Made by a program: the position numbers and the translations under genes. This document shows positions 1 to 10,820 of a DNA stretch of 64,000 nucleotides, piece by piece. Each line of letters opens with the position of its first letter. Positions within the stretch are counted from its first letter, which is position 1. Source of the stretch: Gracilaria domingensis (lineage: Eukaryota > Rhodophyta > Florideophyceae > Gracilariales > Gracilariaceae); assembly GCA_022539475.1 (NCBI GenBank), contig VCMS01000160.1:1-64000 (forward strand). The letters are read 5' to 3'. The notes beneath the pieces were generated by a model. The model was not told where the DNA came from. It did not search any database and worked only from the letters and a program-made list of their open reading frames with translations.

Positions 1-300
1 CAATGACGTTTTGACATTTGGTGTCAATGTACAGCCTGCTGGCATATCCTTTCTATGTTCATATGTATATGCTTTGTAATAGTATTACTACTGCGTATAA
101 CTTCGCTGAAGAACTCATAAGTGGTTCTAATCGATGGCGTTCTATTCTCACTTCCACTTCGAGGCGCCTGCGTCCTCATTATTGGCAGTCGTCATTCACT
201 ACTACTTTCTCTCAGCACTTCATTCAACGCTGGCCTCCGCTTCCAGCAACAATTCTCCCTACGACCATTGGTCTTCTCCATGTAACCGCCTATCCCATCC

Positions 301-2395
301 TTATCGGACAACAGTTCCATCCTCCGCCTCCTCCTCCTCGTCACATGACAAACATAGGTCGATATCTCGACCCGATGAAGCAGCATCAGGTAGTGTGTAA
401 CCTTCTGGTACATGTACATGTGGTATCTTAACCGGCAAATCCATAGACTCGGGCCTTTCACGCTTGTCCATCCCCACTTTGCTCCAGCATGCTGTCAACT
501 CACCGACGGCCCACGAATACGGTAGCGGTGGATGATTATCTTCTTCGCTGGATACACCTCCGACATACTCGCAACTGTTGGTTTGTTCATTACCGCACCA
601 GTTGATGGCTTCCAGCGCTCACGCCAGAGAGGAGCCCTCTTTACCAGAGGCCATTACAAAGTTACCGGGGTTTACCCCGAGTGATTCATTTGTTTCCTCG
701 TAGCCAGACCACTGAAGTCGGTGTGCAGACGTCTGCGCCTTTGGCACTTTCTCGTCGTCCCGCAGAAATGCTGACCACCTACAGTTTTTCGGAGTGTTAC
801 AATCTTCACAGCTTCCCTTGCATTGTCCCATAGTACAAAGCCGCGCAAATTGTACCCATTCGAACATCAAGTAAAGCACGCGACCTTACAACCCACTGAG
901 CTCCTCATTATCCTTCGGCTTCTCCACCGTACCCCAACGTGTCGACATCACTCTCCTCTCAAATAGTCCATCGCTACCGTCCTTCCATCCTTGATCATAG
1001 TTGATTATTTGAACAAACGACTTCTGTTCCTCCCCTTTCCGTATATCCGGCATCGCTCCATACTCATTCTCGAAGAAGTCCACCAACTTCCCCGACACAT
1101 CTCCGAACTCCCGAACTTTTTCCCAACTCCTCCCATTTAGAGACACCATTATCCGTCGCAAAGCCATCAAGCACGCAATATCCATTCTGCTTTAGCTCAG
1201 CTTGCATTCGGGCGAAGCACATTTGCCCAAATTCGTCATGCTCCTTCGCCGCAACCCACAGCAACTCTTCATCGTCCATACCTGTCGGCCGAGTACGAGG
1301 ATACTGCATACCAAATATCTCCGCCCGTAGGCGATGTTCAGCCCTTGCAGCGTGCCAAAAGACAAGATGGTGTACATCTCTGAGATTCGAGACATTTAGC
1401 AGCTCCTACCTATGTCCCTTCGGCAAGTGAATGACTCTGAGCCAGGGGTCCTTGTGCTCAATTACGTTCTTCCCTTGCCATTCCTGCGGTCTCAGCCTGA
1501 CATACCCGCACCATGATGGGTTCAGTGGGCCATCATATGGGTCACCTCGAACAAGTCCGTGCTCCTCAGATTCCGGAAGAGCTGTAGGTAACTCGTCATC
1601 AAATGACCCCCCACCTGTCTCTTGCTGATCGTCTGGCGCAGCATCTTTCTCGACGGTGACAACCCGTGGAACTGTCACAGAAAGAAGCTCATCGTCATCC
1701 ACAAATGCAGAACTGCCTGCGTTCTCTGCATTCGCTCCCTCTCCCAATGCCACGAACTGAACCTTCATCGACCTTCCTCTCAGCACATGTTCATTTAGTT
1801 GAGACATCAGATCATCCGGTGTCATGCTGTTCAGAGTAGATCTCATCTGTTGTGTGAAAGTCTTTCTCCGTTTCTTCCTCGGCGGAGCCCGCTGTTCTTC
1901 TTCAGAGCTATCCAGAACTTCTATGGCACCTCGATTTCGGCCGTGCTCAATTTCCCTATAACTCACCTGCGCCCGTTCTCGTGCACTTCTTCGCGGCTCC
2001 CCTTCTTCACTGGCAGATGTTGCAGCAGCAGCAGCGGGAGTTCTCCTCTTCGTCACGGACTGCTTCACTGGTGCGGGGGGCGGAATTACTTTGAGCATCG
2101 TCCGCAATCGATTCTGAACGGAAGTCGTGGCAGTTCTAATTGAGTTCGTCCTGCTCCGAACACGCGGCAATGTGTTGAAGTTCACAACTTGTCCCAAAAG
2201 GAACTGATACACAGCTGCGTTTTTGTCTGGGTCTTCAACGTCATCTTCATTCGATAGAGCAGAAAGACTGACTTCGCGTTTCAGGAACACTTCCATGGAC
2301 TCTTCCTCGTTTAGTTCATTCCTCACTGCTCGAGCCGCGTGGAACAAAGACGCTGCTCTATCATAAAAGAAACCTCGAACCTCCTCAAAGCTTTT
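301..2395 (-). CDS. 2-oxoglutarate/Fe(II) oxygenase-like protein, several reading-frame segments
   Basis: This stretch follows the ParB-like ORF on the minus strand; an in-frame TGA separates them. The first part (2395-1406) is a linker rich in Ser, Glu and Arg, with a basic PPRKKRRK stretch. From about 1400 down to 301 the reading frame changes several times, but the segments carry the signature order of a double-stranded beta-helix 2OG-Fe(II) oxygenase: NGYCVLDGF near 1200, then LHTDF (metal-binding HxD, near 720), SSLW near 635, HAGA (distal His, near 487) and LRYHMY (candidate 2OG-binding Arg, near 435). A GTAAGG...CAAG interval at 817-889 (73 nt) links the frames before and at LHTDF and matches the intron size of the GH16 gene in this window. 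A 30-nt GT...AG interval at 1380-1409 removes another stop. Other breaks look like mutations. TET/JBP kinship is possible but unproven. Confidence 0.5.
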
Positions 2396-3157
2396 TCATT
2401 GCTTTGTCTTCGTCGACTTGCCCTTCAATAGAAACATCTGAAAACAATCAAGAATGAAGGAAAACTCCTCGGCATCCAAAACATATAGCGGAGTATGGGA
2501 CAGATGTGTGAGACCTATGTCACTCATACTCTCACATATATTCTCGAAATGGGCCAGCATTCCCTCACGAGACATGAGTTGCAGGGCGACATTGGCATAT
2601 CTCAGATACTGACGCTCTTGCACAGTCCCAATCAGTTGGCTCTCCTTCAACACTTCTGTCACTTCTGCAGGATCCACGTCTGCCGGCGTCACCCACTCAA
2701 CATCTTCAATTAGAATGGCGACCACACTAACTATAGAATGTATCTTGTCTGCAAACATCATCCTTCGCATGGTACTCGTCGACTCATTGAGGTACGAAGC
2801 AACACATAACAATTCCTTCATCCGAATGGGCCTCCCATCTCTTCGTATCAGCAGATTGCAACTCCAAAACTTGGCTAATCGCTTCCACTTCGGTGCACCA
2901 GTCGCTGCCAAATATTGTATAGCTTTCAGACGATGCAAACCATCTACAATGAAGCACTTCTTCGTTAGGCGTCCCTTGTCAGTATCGCTATCTCCCGTAG
3001 TAGCATCTTGTAAGGCCACCACTGGAGAACCCATCGACTGCAATATCCCCCGCTCCTCCATACTCTTCACAAGGGCTTCAACGTGGCTTTTACTTACTCC
3101 ACGGAGTAAATTGGGCGGAGTGTGCACCAGATTGATGTCAACAAAAACAACAACCAT
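2396..3157 (-). CDS. ParB-like nuclease-domain protein
   Basis: The reading frame opens with MVVVFVDIN and contains a ParB/Srx-type domain. Visible parts are a first strand (VDINLV), a helix that scans with SKSHVEALVKSMEERGI, and the family's FIVDGLHRLKAI motif, the counterpart of the GERR/DGHHR box that binds phosphate or nucleotide. ParB-like domains act as DNA-binding CTPases or nucleases and recur beside DNA methyltransferases in phages and mobile elements. The frame runs into TGA at 2396 but stays open on the far side in the same frame, so ParB and the oxygenase-like region may form one protein through an intron or read-through. A 27-nt GT...AG interval spans that stop, weakly. Upstream the frame continues without ATG to a TAA shared with the end of the 3206-4090 gene, so the first ATG at 3157 was chosen. 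Confidence 0.65.
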   Translation of the reverse strand: MVVVFVDINLVHTPPNLLRGVSKSHVEALVKSMEERGILQSMGSPVVALQDATTGDSDTDKGRLTKKCFIVDGLHRLKAIQYLAATGAPKWKRLAKFWSCNLLIRRDGRPIRMKELLCVASYLNESTSTMRRMMFADKIHSIVSVVAILIEDVEWVTPADVDPAEVTEVLKESQLIGTVQERQYLRYANVALQLMSREGMLAHFENICESMSDIGLTHLSHTPLYVLDAEEFSFILDCFQMFLLKGKSTKTKQ

Positions 3158-3205
3158 CCGGTAGTGATTGAGGTTCACCTTTGGTACCTTCTGACGAATT
3201 CGTCT

Positions 3206-4090
3206 TTACGTCTTGCTCCGAGTAGGTGTCCCTTGTGTTCCAGACCGCTCGCCAGAAACACTTGAACGTGCTATTCTTGCGTACAGAGGCACAACGTCAT
3301 CGTTCTGCTGCTCCGCAGTTTCTTGTGCAGTTTGGGGTACAGATGAACCAGCTCCTTGTGCGGATTGCGCATCCGCGTCTGGAAGGGAACCTTTTATGAT
3401 CTCATCTTCCTCTTCTTGCACAGCCGTCCCGTGCTGAACCGTCTGTTTCGACGCAGAAGTTCCCCTTAGGTCGACGGTCTGATTCATCGCAGGAGATGCC
3501 CTTTTCGACGCAGTGGGCTTCGTAGCGGAGGTAAACTTTGTTTGACCTGTCCGCTTCGTAGTTGGGGATGATCTCGTCTCTATAGACCGCTTCGTAACAA
3601 ACGACGGACCTGCCCGCGGAGGTGCTACTGATGCGCTACCTCTCGGTGTTGATGAACTTCGAATTGGCTCCGTGCGGCTTGTCGGCGTCATCAACTTACT
3701 CATAGCGCTCACCGTTCGTCGCTTGGACGCCGGAATGCTGGCTGCTACCGGTTCTATCATTTTCTCATCCCAAGAAGCGGCCGTCCGGAGATCCTGGATG
3801 TATTGTGGAAGATTCAGGCCCTCCGCCCGGTAAGGGTAGAACGTCTGACCGCTTCGACTGATGAGAATATTATAAACCACCACAAGACCTGGGTCCAATT
3901 GCTTCCCGTTCAACTCGCGGCGTAGAACACTTCCAATTCCATGCAACAACGCTTCCCCGACTATCACCTTTCCTTTATTCTCAATATCCATCTGCAGAGA
4001 AACCCGCATTCCACCTTGCAATGATCGAGTGCTCCGCCGAGTGCGAGGAGTCACGCTTTGCGTACGCCTTCGAACAGGAGTTGGCTTCAT
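3206..4090 (-). CDS. Basic Ser/Thr-rich protein of unknown family, first leftward gene
   Basis: A 294-residue protein starting at an ATG about 75 nt downstream of a TTTAAA box in the divergent promoter. The first 25 residues are strongly basic (RRRTQSVTPRTRRSTR). Residues 30-125 look folded, with alternating hydrophobic stretches (VIVGEALLHGIGSVL, LVVVYNILISR) and a YPYRAEGLNLPQYIQ segment. The rest is low-complexity Ser/Thr/Lys/Arg sequence followed by an acidic QEEEDEII patch. I do not recognise the family. A basic tail suggests nucleic-acid binding, which is inference only. It is followed after 48 nt by the ParB-like gene on the same strand, suggesting co-expression from one promoter. Confidence 0.6.
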   Translation of the reverse strand: MKPTPVRRRTQSVTPRTRRSTRSLQGGMRVSLQMDIENKGKVIVGEALLHGIGSVLRRELNGKQLDPGLVVVYNILISRSGQTFYPYRAEGLNLPQYIQDLRTAASWDEKMIEPVAASIPASKRRTVSAMSKLMTPTSRTEPIRSSSTPRGSASVAPPRAGPSFVTKRSIETRSSPTTKRTGQTKFTSATKPTASKRASPAMNQTVDLRGTSASKQTVQHGTAVQEEEDEIIKGSLPDADAQSAQGAGSSVPQTAQETAEQQNDDVVPLYARIARSSVSGERSGTQGTPTRSKT

Positions 4091-4536
4091 GTTGAACAGC
4101 TATTTCAGTGAAAGGTGTATATCAACAATACGCTCGCTCTGGACGATACAAGAACGGAGGCGAGCCTTTAAATGGCGATTTACGCTGGGCATCCCCGCTT
4201 TCGGAAGCTCCTTCCAGCGCACTTCCAGTCTCCTCCGTGTCCTGTCCGTGGCCGCTCGCACGCTGATTGTACGCCTTAGAGTCGTAGAGTTCGCGCAATG
4301 ATGACTCACGCGAGCAATGGTCGCGCTCTCTAATCGTGCTCTTCAAATGCTTTGCATAGTAGTCAAGAGTACACTCATTCACTTTCATGTACAGCCTACT
4401 CCCGCCAATACACGTGGACAGCGGCGCCAACGTACCGGCGGCCGGTTGTAGCGAAATCACTGCGGGGCGGCGTGTTTTGGGAGGTCCCGGAAAGGCGCCG
4501 GAATGTGGCCAGAACGTGCCCGCGGGCGGGAAGGTC

Positions 4537-4568
4537 GGTCGTGTTAGGGTAGGTACCCTAACACGACC
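4537..4568. repeat. 32-nt palindrome, left copy
   Basis: A near-perfect palindrome with arms GGTCGTGTTAGGGT and its complement, and a 4-nt centre AGGT. It is duplicated exactly 100 nt further right with centre ACCT, the reverse complement, so the two copies are mirror images about the promoter axis. A dimeric DNA-binding protein is the natural reader; a transposase or the element's own ParB-like protein are candidates by inference. Confidence 0.75.
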
Positions 4569-4636
4569 GGACCCCCCGGCCCGCGGGCATAAAATCGCAC
4601 ATTTTTCAAAAAATCGCCCAAAACGTGCCCGCGGCC

Positions 4637-4668
4637 GGGGGGGTCCGGTCGTGTTAGGGTACCTACCC
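4637..4668. repeat. 32-nt palindrome, right copy
   Basis: Second copy of the palindrome, with identical arms and centre ACCT. It is flanked by G/C runs (GGGGGGGTCC and CCCCCCCGCC) that mirror those around the left copy. Together the two copies form the core of the symmetric control region. Confidence 0.75.
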
Positions 4669-5100
4669 TAACACGACCGACCCCCCCGCCCGCGGGCACC
4701 TTTTGGCCACATTCTGGCGCCTTTCGGAGACCTCCCAAAACACACCCCCCGGCACTTCCGGCAGTGATTTCGCTGCACACGCCGTTCACATATATCGAAC
4801 TAGAGAAAACTAGCGCTTCACACCCACTTGGTCCGCGACTATTAGCACAATACGCGACCTTTGCAATAGCTCCGAATCGCGACGTGGCCGACACGCGACG
4901 CTATGGCACCCGCTCGAAGCGGCACGGACACCGACCTCAGAAGGGAGCCGACACGGACACGGACGAGACCGGTAGTGCGCTGGGAGGAGCTGCCGAAAGC
5001 GGGGATGCCCAGCCTAAGTCGCCATTTAAAGGCTCGCCTCCGTTGTTTGCGCTGAAGCGATGGATTCCAACGATAATGGAGAGGAGATACTCCTATCGAC

Positions 5101-6063
5101 ATGAGTGCTCCGGCTCCCGCGTTCCATGCATATGTCAGACTTTTCTTGGTTCTTCGCGATGCTTTGGCAAACAGCGATGGAGGCCTTGATCGGCCACGGG
5201 ACGTGGTGTTTAGAGGGCTAATAGAGTTCTGCGCCGAGAACTATAAGAATATTCCGGAGGCAAGGAAGATGTTTGAGGAGGCCACTAACTCCAAGAACCT
5301 GCAGAACTTGACACTGCAACAGCTGCGAAAGAGTGTTGTGAATAACAAACCTGTAGAACAACGATATCTTGTAACGAAGCTTCTTGACAAGAAGGACGGG
5401 AATGAGGACCAGATACTCAGCGATTCTTTGCTTCTCTCTATGGATATGGGTATATACCTACCGGTGCGATGCCTGGTTGGTTATTTCATGACCAGGAGAA
5501 AGCAGGTTCTGAAGACAACAGTGTTCATCCCACCAACATCTCTGAACCCATTTGAGGTCGTTATATACTTATCATACCTCGGCCACATAATGGGAGAGAA
5601 CGACAACATCAGAATGATGAAGAAGAAACAACCGAAAAAGAAACGAAAAGTGAACCATGCACCATCTGTGTACATACCCACTTTTACGCCGTTCTCCAAA
5701 GACAACTGTGATCGACTGGGATTCGCTATCAGTGAGGTCGTATGGGCATGGAGTTGTTTTGCGGCTCATCTTGGATACACGAACGTTCAGAACATGGTGA
5801 AACCATACATTTACATGAATATGCAGACGTTGAAGTATACAGCGCTAGAGACACGGGAGTCTGGTTATGCCCTGCCGAGCCAGAGTACTCAATTCAACAC
5901 ACAGGATGTGCCACAGAGCAGTACTAGTGGATCGGTGGAGACCTTGAGTGATGAATTCGATACAAACCTCCGAATACTGGCTAAGGAATTTTTGACAGAC
6001 CTCGAAACCATATGCACTCACGATAGCCTCTATAGCTTACGGGCTGATCAGATGAGGAACTAG
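5101..6063 (+). CDS. Unknown protein, first rightward gene of the transposon
   Basis: A 320-residue protein whose ATG lies 70 nt after a TTTAAA box. It has no signal peptide or clear membrane segment. A Lys-rich stretch (KKKQPKKKRKV, about residues 179-189) is a good nuclear localisation signal, resembling the SV40 type. The rest is mostly helical-looking, with an acidic C-terminal third containing Ser/Thr-rich sequence. I do not recognise the family. The next gene follows after only 21 nt on the same strand, and the pair probably shares the divergent promoter. Nuclear action fits the DNA- and chromatin-modifying neighbour. Confidence 0.65.
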   Translation: MSAPAPAFHAYVRLFLVLRDALANSDGGLDRPRDVVFRGLIEFCAENYKNIPEARKMFEEATNSKNLQNLTLQQLRKSVVNNKPVEQRYLVTKLLDKKDGNEDQILSDSLLLSMDMGIYLPVRCLVGYFMTRRKQVLKTTVFIPPTSLNPFEVVIYLSYLGHIMGENDNIRMMKKKQPKKKRKVNHAPSVYIPTFTPFSKDNCDRLGFAISEVVWAWSCFAAHLGYTNVQNMVKPYIYMNMQTLKYTALETRESGYALPSQSTQFNTQDVPQSSTSGSVETLSDEFDTNLRILAKEFLTDLETICTHDSLYSLRADQMRN

Positions 6064-6084
6064 ATAGAGTTTTCGGAGATACGG

Positions 6085-8195
6085 ATGGATATCGTATCTG
6101 GTTCTGACTCCGGTGAGTTGCCTGCTCGATTTCAGAAGTTTTCGGAGTTGCTATGGAAACCGATACAGGATATGCGTCATGCAGCAGGGTTCCATGTCGG
6201 CATTCACGCCAAACCTGATATTGAACTGACGAAAACCCCTAAAACTTCCGGTAATGCCGAACCTTCTTCGACCAAGTCTGCCCCACTCCCACCTCGTCGA
6301 GAGTATATGGACCTCGTGAGCTCCGATAGCGACGTCTTCGAGAAACCAGTGAATCTTGCGGAGCATGAATCTCGGGTTGCCGGTTACAACATCCAAAAGA
6401 CTGGTATTGAGCCGCCCATGAAGGGGATATCCAGTCTCCTTCGAATGAATATGGACAAGGTGTGGAAGGGGATGAGAAAGTCATACTTTGTAGCGTACAA
6501 CTGTGACATGAAGGACCTGAGGCACACACACGAAACGTTTGTGAATCAGAGTGAGATTTTATGGGGTGAGGCACAGCTTGTCCTAACAGACCCTCCCTTT
6601 AACACTCGAAGGAAGAGAAGCAAACGGAATAGTGCTCACGATGTCTTCAGTGAGGATGACATGATCAGTACGGCTGACTTAATAAGTTCCGCGCTTCGGT
6701 CAGGTGGGCACTTCATTATATTCTATGCCATGGCACAGTTTCATGTTTGGCACAGGATACTTTCGGAAACGGCGAGTACGAAAGATGAAGCTGGAAGCGA
6801 AGGTAAGCCAGAACTCATGCCTTCGTTTAAAGTGGATGGGAATCCACTGGTGTTCATCCGGGATCGAAGTAATGTTGGAGGGAATCCACGGAAGTTTGGG
6901 ATACAGCCCGTAACGGAGTACGCCGTTCATGGGGTGAAGCGTGGATTGCGACCATCGGAGGAAGCCAGTCTTACTCCATTTGAGGAGAACAAATTCATTC
7001 CTTCTACTTTCCCGGCTAACAGGAATGTAATTGACCGGGTGCCAAAACCGAGAGCGGTGAAGTGGTTGACATGGAAGGTAAATGATCCAGGTAGTTCAGT
7101 ACCAAGTAGGCAGTACATAAGACCGGAGCAGAAGTCAAGGGAGTTGATGAAAGAGTTGATATGTCGCTTCACAAGACCGGGTGATCTTGTCATGGACATG
7201 TTCGCGGGAACTTTTTCTACGGGTATGGCGTGCCTATCGCTGACAAAGCATATGAAGTTCTTGGGGTGCGAGAAGAATAGGCCATGTTTCAGCCATGCGA
7301 AGCACCATATAACGACTCTTATGTCCGAAGTTCTTCGCGGGGGAAAGAATGACATCGTGGTTGAACAGGAGGTCGTGGATGCTGCTTCAACGACTTATGA
7401 ACGGGTTCCACATCAAGACCGAGATCGGCTTGAATGGGAGGCTCCATTTGAATACCCCGAGTACCAAGTGATGCCTGCACATATTACTCAGTTCCTAGGA
7501 AGATACTGGAAGGACTGGGACTTTGTCGACAAATGTGGACAGCATACTGTACATCTTTGGGAGGAGAAGTACCGAGGAGCTCTGAATCTAATGGATATGC
7601 ATATGCTGTTGACTGTTGAAGCCAATCGCTATGGCTTACATGTAGCATCTTCTAAGATTCGACATCCCCGTGCTGGTATGGGGGTGTTCACGGAACATAA
7701 CATATTGGCTGGGGAGACTATCTGTCATTTTTATGGAACTTTGGTATACACGGATCTGACGAACCGGAAGGAAAGACACTTAACGTATGGAAGTGGCTGT
7801 CTCGGAGCAACTCCAGTGCGGTACAAGTTGTTTTCTATGATGGTCACTGTGACTGGTACGGAGTTTCTGCACCTGAAGAACAGACCGGGACAGGCTCAGA
7901 ATAGAAAGGAGAGCGAAGTGTACATTGTCCCGGCGCCTTTTCGTATCGGGGCTACATTAACGACGCCGGATATCATGCCGGGGATCCTGATTTATCGTAG
8001 CCCCGGTCAAACAGGACTCGAAGTGCAAATGTGCAGATGGTGGAAGCGAAGTCCGTGATACAGTTTAAGTCCGACCTTTCTAACTATGCTCTACTTCGTT
8101 GTAGAGCAGTAAGAGAGATTGAGAGGGGCGAAGAGTTGTATTTCAACTACGGAGAGCAGTACCCCTGGGACTGGGCTCTGACATTGGAGCAATAG
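6085..8195 (+). CDS. DNA amino-methyltransferase fused to a SET domain
   Basis: The first 480 residues form a Rossmann-type methyltransferase with permuted (beta-like) order: catalytic motif IV DPPF at about residue 169, a variable target-recognition stretch, then the AdoMet-binding motif DMFAGTFSTG at about 371. DPPF-type enzymes methylate N6 of adenine or N4 of cytosine. From about residue 525 a SET domain begins (HPRAGMGVF, then ETICHFYGTLVY), as in histone lysine methyltransferases. The first frame ends at 8058, but the SET core continues in another frame with GYINDAG (near 7960), ANVQMVEAK and GEELYFNYGEQY, ending with TAG at 8195. The frame changes around 7860-7920 and a TAG lies at 7998; short GT...AG intervals could remove both, or the copy is damaged. 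The joint architecture would allow marking of both DNA and histones. Confidence 0.72.
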
Positions 8196-8425
8196 ATGAG
8201 TTCAGTACCAAATAGGAAGTAAATATGCTTGTGAATGTTGCAGCTGCCTGCAATACGCATTGTACATGTACACTGGAGCTCTTCATCTGTAACGGCGATA
8301 TTTGCGACCCATTGGGCACCTCAAATTCCTAAAAAGCAGGAACTGCGGAGTCTCCCGGAATATCTGAACCATGCACCCCCCCCCCCCCAACAATTTCGTT
8401 TCATTACCCCATTTATCTCCACAAT
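8196..8425 (+). other. Spacer between methyltransferase-SET and the next gene
   Basis: No ORF or clear promoter box was found. It contains a run of 13 C residues at 8376-8388 shortly before the next ATG, a site prone to length change. Confidence 0.5.
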
Positions 8426-10820
8426 ATGGGTATAACGCCGAGAAAGCGAAATAGTACGCAGCGGAACAAGAAAGAACAGAAGAAGAGAAGAGCATCAGAT
8501 GATAAGAATCAGGCTACAAGCACCGCACGTCCTAAACGGAAGTCGTCCTCGACGAAGGAGAGAGTCAGTGGGCGTCCTTCTACAGTACTCTCTCGCCCAT
8601 CTCGCAGCGGAGCGTCTTCCGGAATTGCGTCAAGAATTCGTGGATCAGCGAACGATGTCGTGCCGTCAACTGCCGGTAATGCAAATCGTGCATCTGTCTC
8701 TGCTCCTCAAGAAGATGAGGTAACTCGGCCCAGCGGGTCAGGACAAGAGGGCATGACAACTGGAAATGAAGAGGTTCGTATGACACCAAAACCTTCATGT
8801 CCCCGGCCGATATCGAAGACCGGAGCTACTGGGGCGCGGGTTACGCCGCCCAGTGGATCTGGACAACAAGGGACAATGAAGAGAAGTCGTGAGAGCCCTA
8901 GTATATTAAGATCGTCACGTCCCTCCCTGTCTTCTAGAACTGGGGCCGCTATGAATCGTATCATGCCTCGCAATGGGTCCGAACAAGGGAGAAAGACAAT
9001 AAGAAATCGAGAGACAACTGATAGACGAGTTACTCCTCGACCTTCCCCTCTTTCTAAAACGGGGGCCGCTGCAGCTCGTACGTGGCCCAATTCATCTGAT
9101 ATACGATGCCATGGAGGAGAACAGACACGGGAGGTGGAGCTCGGAGCCGTTGCAAGGGTGGAAACAGAACGCCTGCAGCCTCTCGTGTCTAAGGGTATGG
9201 CACATGAGGATAGTTCCGATAACGAAATAACACCGAATCCTGCGGCATTACCGGGGCCTGTCGCCGGAGAGGCTAGAGAAATACCGGAAGATATCCACAC
9301 TGGTGTGAATTCAACCTCTATGAACAGACGTGATCTTTTAAATGAACTGAATTGCTTGAAAGGAAAGGTTAAGACGCTACAAGAGGACTTGATGGTTCGG
9401 GGAATTCTAGTGAAGGTCGCCCAAGAGCAGAGTACGGCTCTGAAAAAGAGGCTTGAAGAGAAGGATCTAGTCATTGAAGGGCTAAGAGGGGCACTGAAAC
9501 AGGAGGGAGATAGGAGTACACGTGCTGGTGAACCTGGGCAGACTGGTCGAAAGAAGCATAAAATTGAGGTGTGCGACGAGTTTCGAGGGGTTGCTCGAGC
9601 AGTGTATCAGAACATGCTGACGTGGGTAAGGAGAGAAACAAGTGAGCTATGGCTCGAAGGTGAGTCGCTCACCCGAAATTGGGGTAACCGTGCCGAGAAG
9701 GTGGAAGACGCAACTGAGAGTGGGGAAGGGCTTATTGAGTCGGAGGAAGGTGGTTCATACATGGTTCCTAAAAACCCCGTGGAGCTCTTGAGCAGTTTTG
9801 GCATGTTCACACCGTCGGTAGAGGGGGGCCAGATGCTTTGCTGAAGAAAATGGTTGAAAGTGAGTTGAAGGAGTTGAGCTGGGAAGGTATTAGAAAATCA
9901 TCTCTTACCGACAGGTGTATACTAGAACTTTGTGCATATATGTGCCTTAGGCAGAGAATGCGGCAGACCATGAGTGACGTCGTGGGCGTTCGGAAGAGAA
10001 ATACGAGGGATAAACTATTTCTGCTCCTGGGGTACGATCTGATTTGGAGAAGAACAAAGCTGGTAGAAGAGAATGCTGACGAACTCACAATGCAGTTGAA
10101 GGAAGAGCGGAAGAACATACTGCGTCTTGACGAAAATGGTGTACCGAACACTTCATGGTGGAGGAAAGCCCCATTTGTTCGTCTAAAGTACTCCAATGCG
10201 GACAATGTCGAGGATATGCGGACGGAAGATCAAGACTTGTTCTTCCGAAACCGTGCCGGGGTACAAGTACTGAAGGAGTTTATTGGGTATGATGTGGAAG
10301 ACAAGGATACGGGCACCTTTTTAGATGGCACAATACTGTTGCTGGCACGTTTGGACGTTTGGGTGTTGACGGTTGTGACCCTTCTAAGTACGGATGTGTC
10401 AAGGGGTGGCCAGAGACAGAAACTGTTTACAAAGAAGTTTGCCCAACTGCTACCTCTGTGTTTAAAGAATGTTCTGGGGGATGTTAGGCAACGTGTCTTG
10501 AGGACCAATTCCAGCGAGTTTCATAAGTTTGGAACGACAACGGAAGATTGGACTAAGGTTCTTGGTAATGACATGAGAGAGGCTACATTTGGATATCGAA
10601 TGCCGTCGAACGGAAGACTTTACCTCACTGTGAAAGAACAATTTTTATTGACAGTGTGAGCCGACGATTGGGTTCTATTAGCGATTGTTTCGTTGGTGAA
10701 TGCGAGGAAGGGGATATGGAGTTCAAGGAAATGGACATGAACGATTTCAGAAGTAGCACAGGATCACAAGAAAAGGCACCACAAGGTGAACATGTAGAGG
10801 ATGGAGCCCTTAATGTTTAA
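8426..10820 (+). CDS. Basic repeat/coiled-coil protein of unknown family
   Basis: The N-terminal 80 residues are extremely basic (KRNSTQRNKKEQKKRR). Residues about 85-230 contain diverged repeats of some 40-45 residues built on P-S-G-S-G-Q/E-Q-G ... R-P-S-x-x-S-K/R-T-G-A. A coiled coil follows (ELNCLKGKVKTLQEDL to IEGLRGALKQ). The first frame stops at 9844; a second, open from before that point, continues with LLKKMVESELKELSW and stops at 10659; a third runs from there to TAA at 10820. The first change sits in a G6 run and the second in a T5 run, so homopolymer indels or assembly errors are the simplest explanation of one original gene of about 790 codons. The C-terminal half looks globular and helical. 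No known family is recognised. The last codons overlap the transposase stop on the other strand. Confidence 0.55.

Larger units (their letters stand above)
4091..5100. promoter_or_regulatory. Symmetric divergent promoter region of the transposon
   Basis: No gene lies here; the leftward gene starts at 4090 and the rightward gene at 5101. The region is an imperfect inverted repeat about an axis near 4607. Inner arms (about 4449-4590 and 4625-4775) share GAAATCACTGC, GTGTTTTGGGAGGT, GGCGCC and runs of CCCGCGGGC. Outer arms (about 4157-4250 and 4953-5047) share a box reading GCCATTTAAAGGCTCGCC toward each gene, followed upstream by CATCCCCGCTTTCGG-type sequence. The TTTAAA boxes lie 75 and 70 nt upstream of the two ATGs and are plausible TATA elements. 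The arrangement would drive both gene arms from one control region. What binds there is unknown. Confidence 0.7.

Noticed and set aside
4541-4660. TTAGGGT words suggesting telomeric repeats
   Set aside because: They occur only as arms of two palindromes, not as a tandem array.
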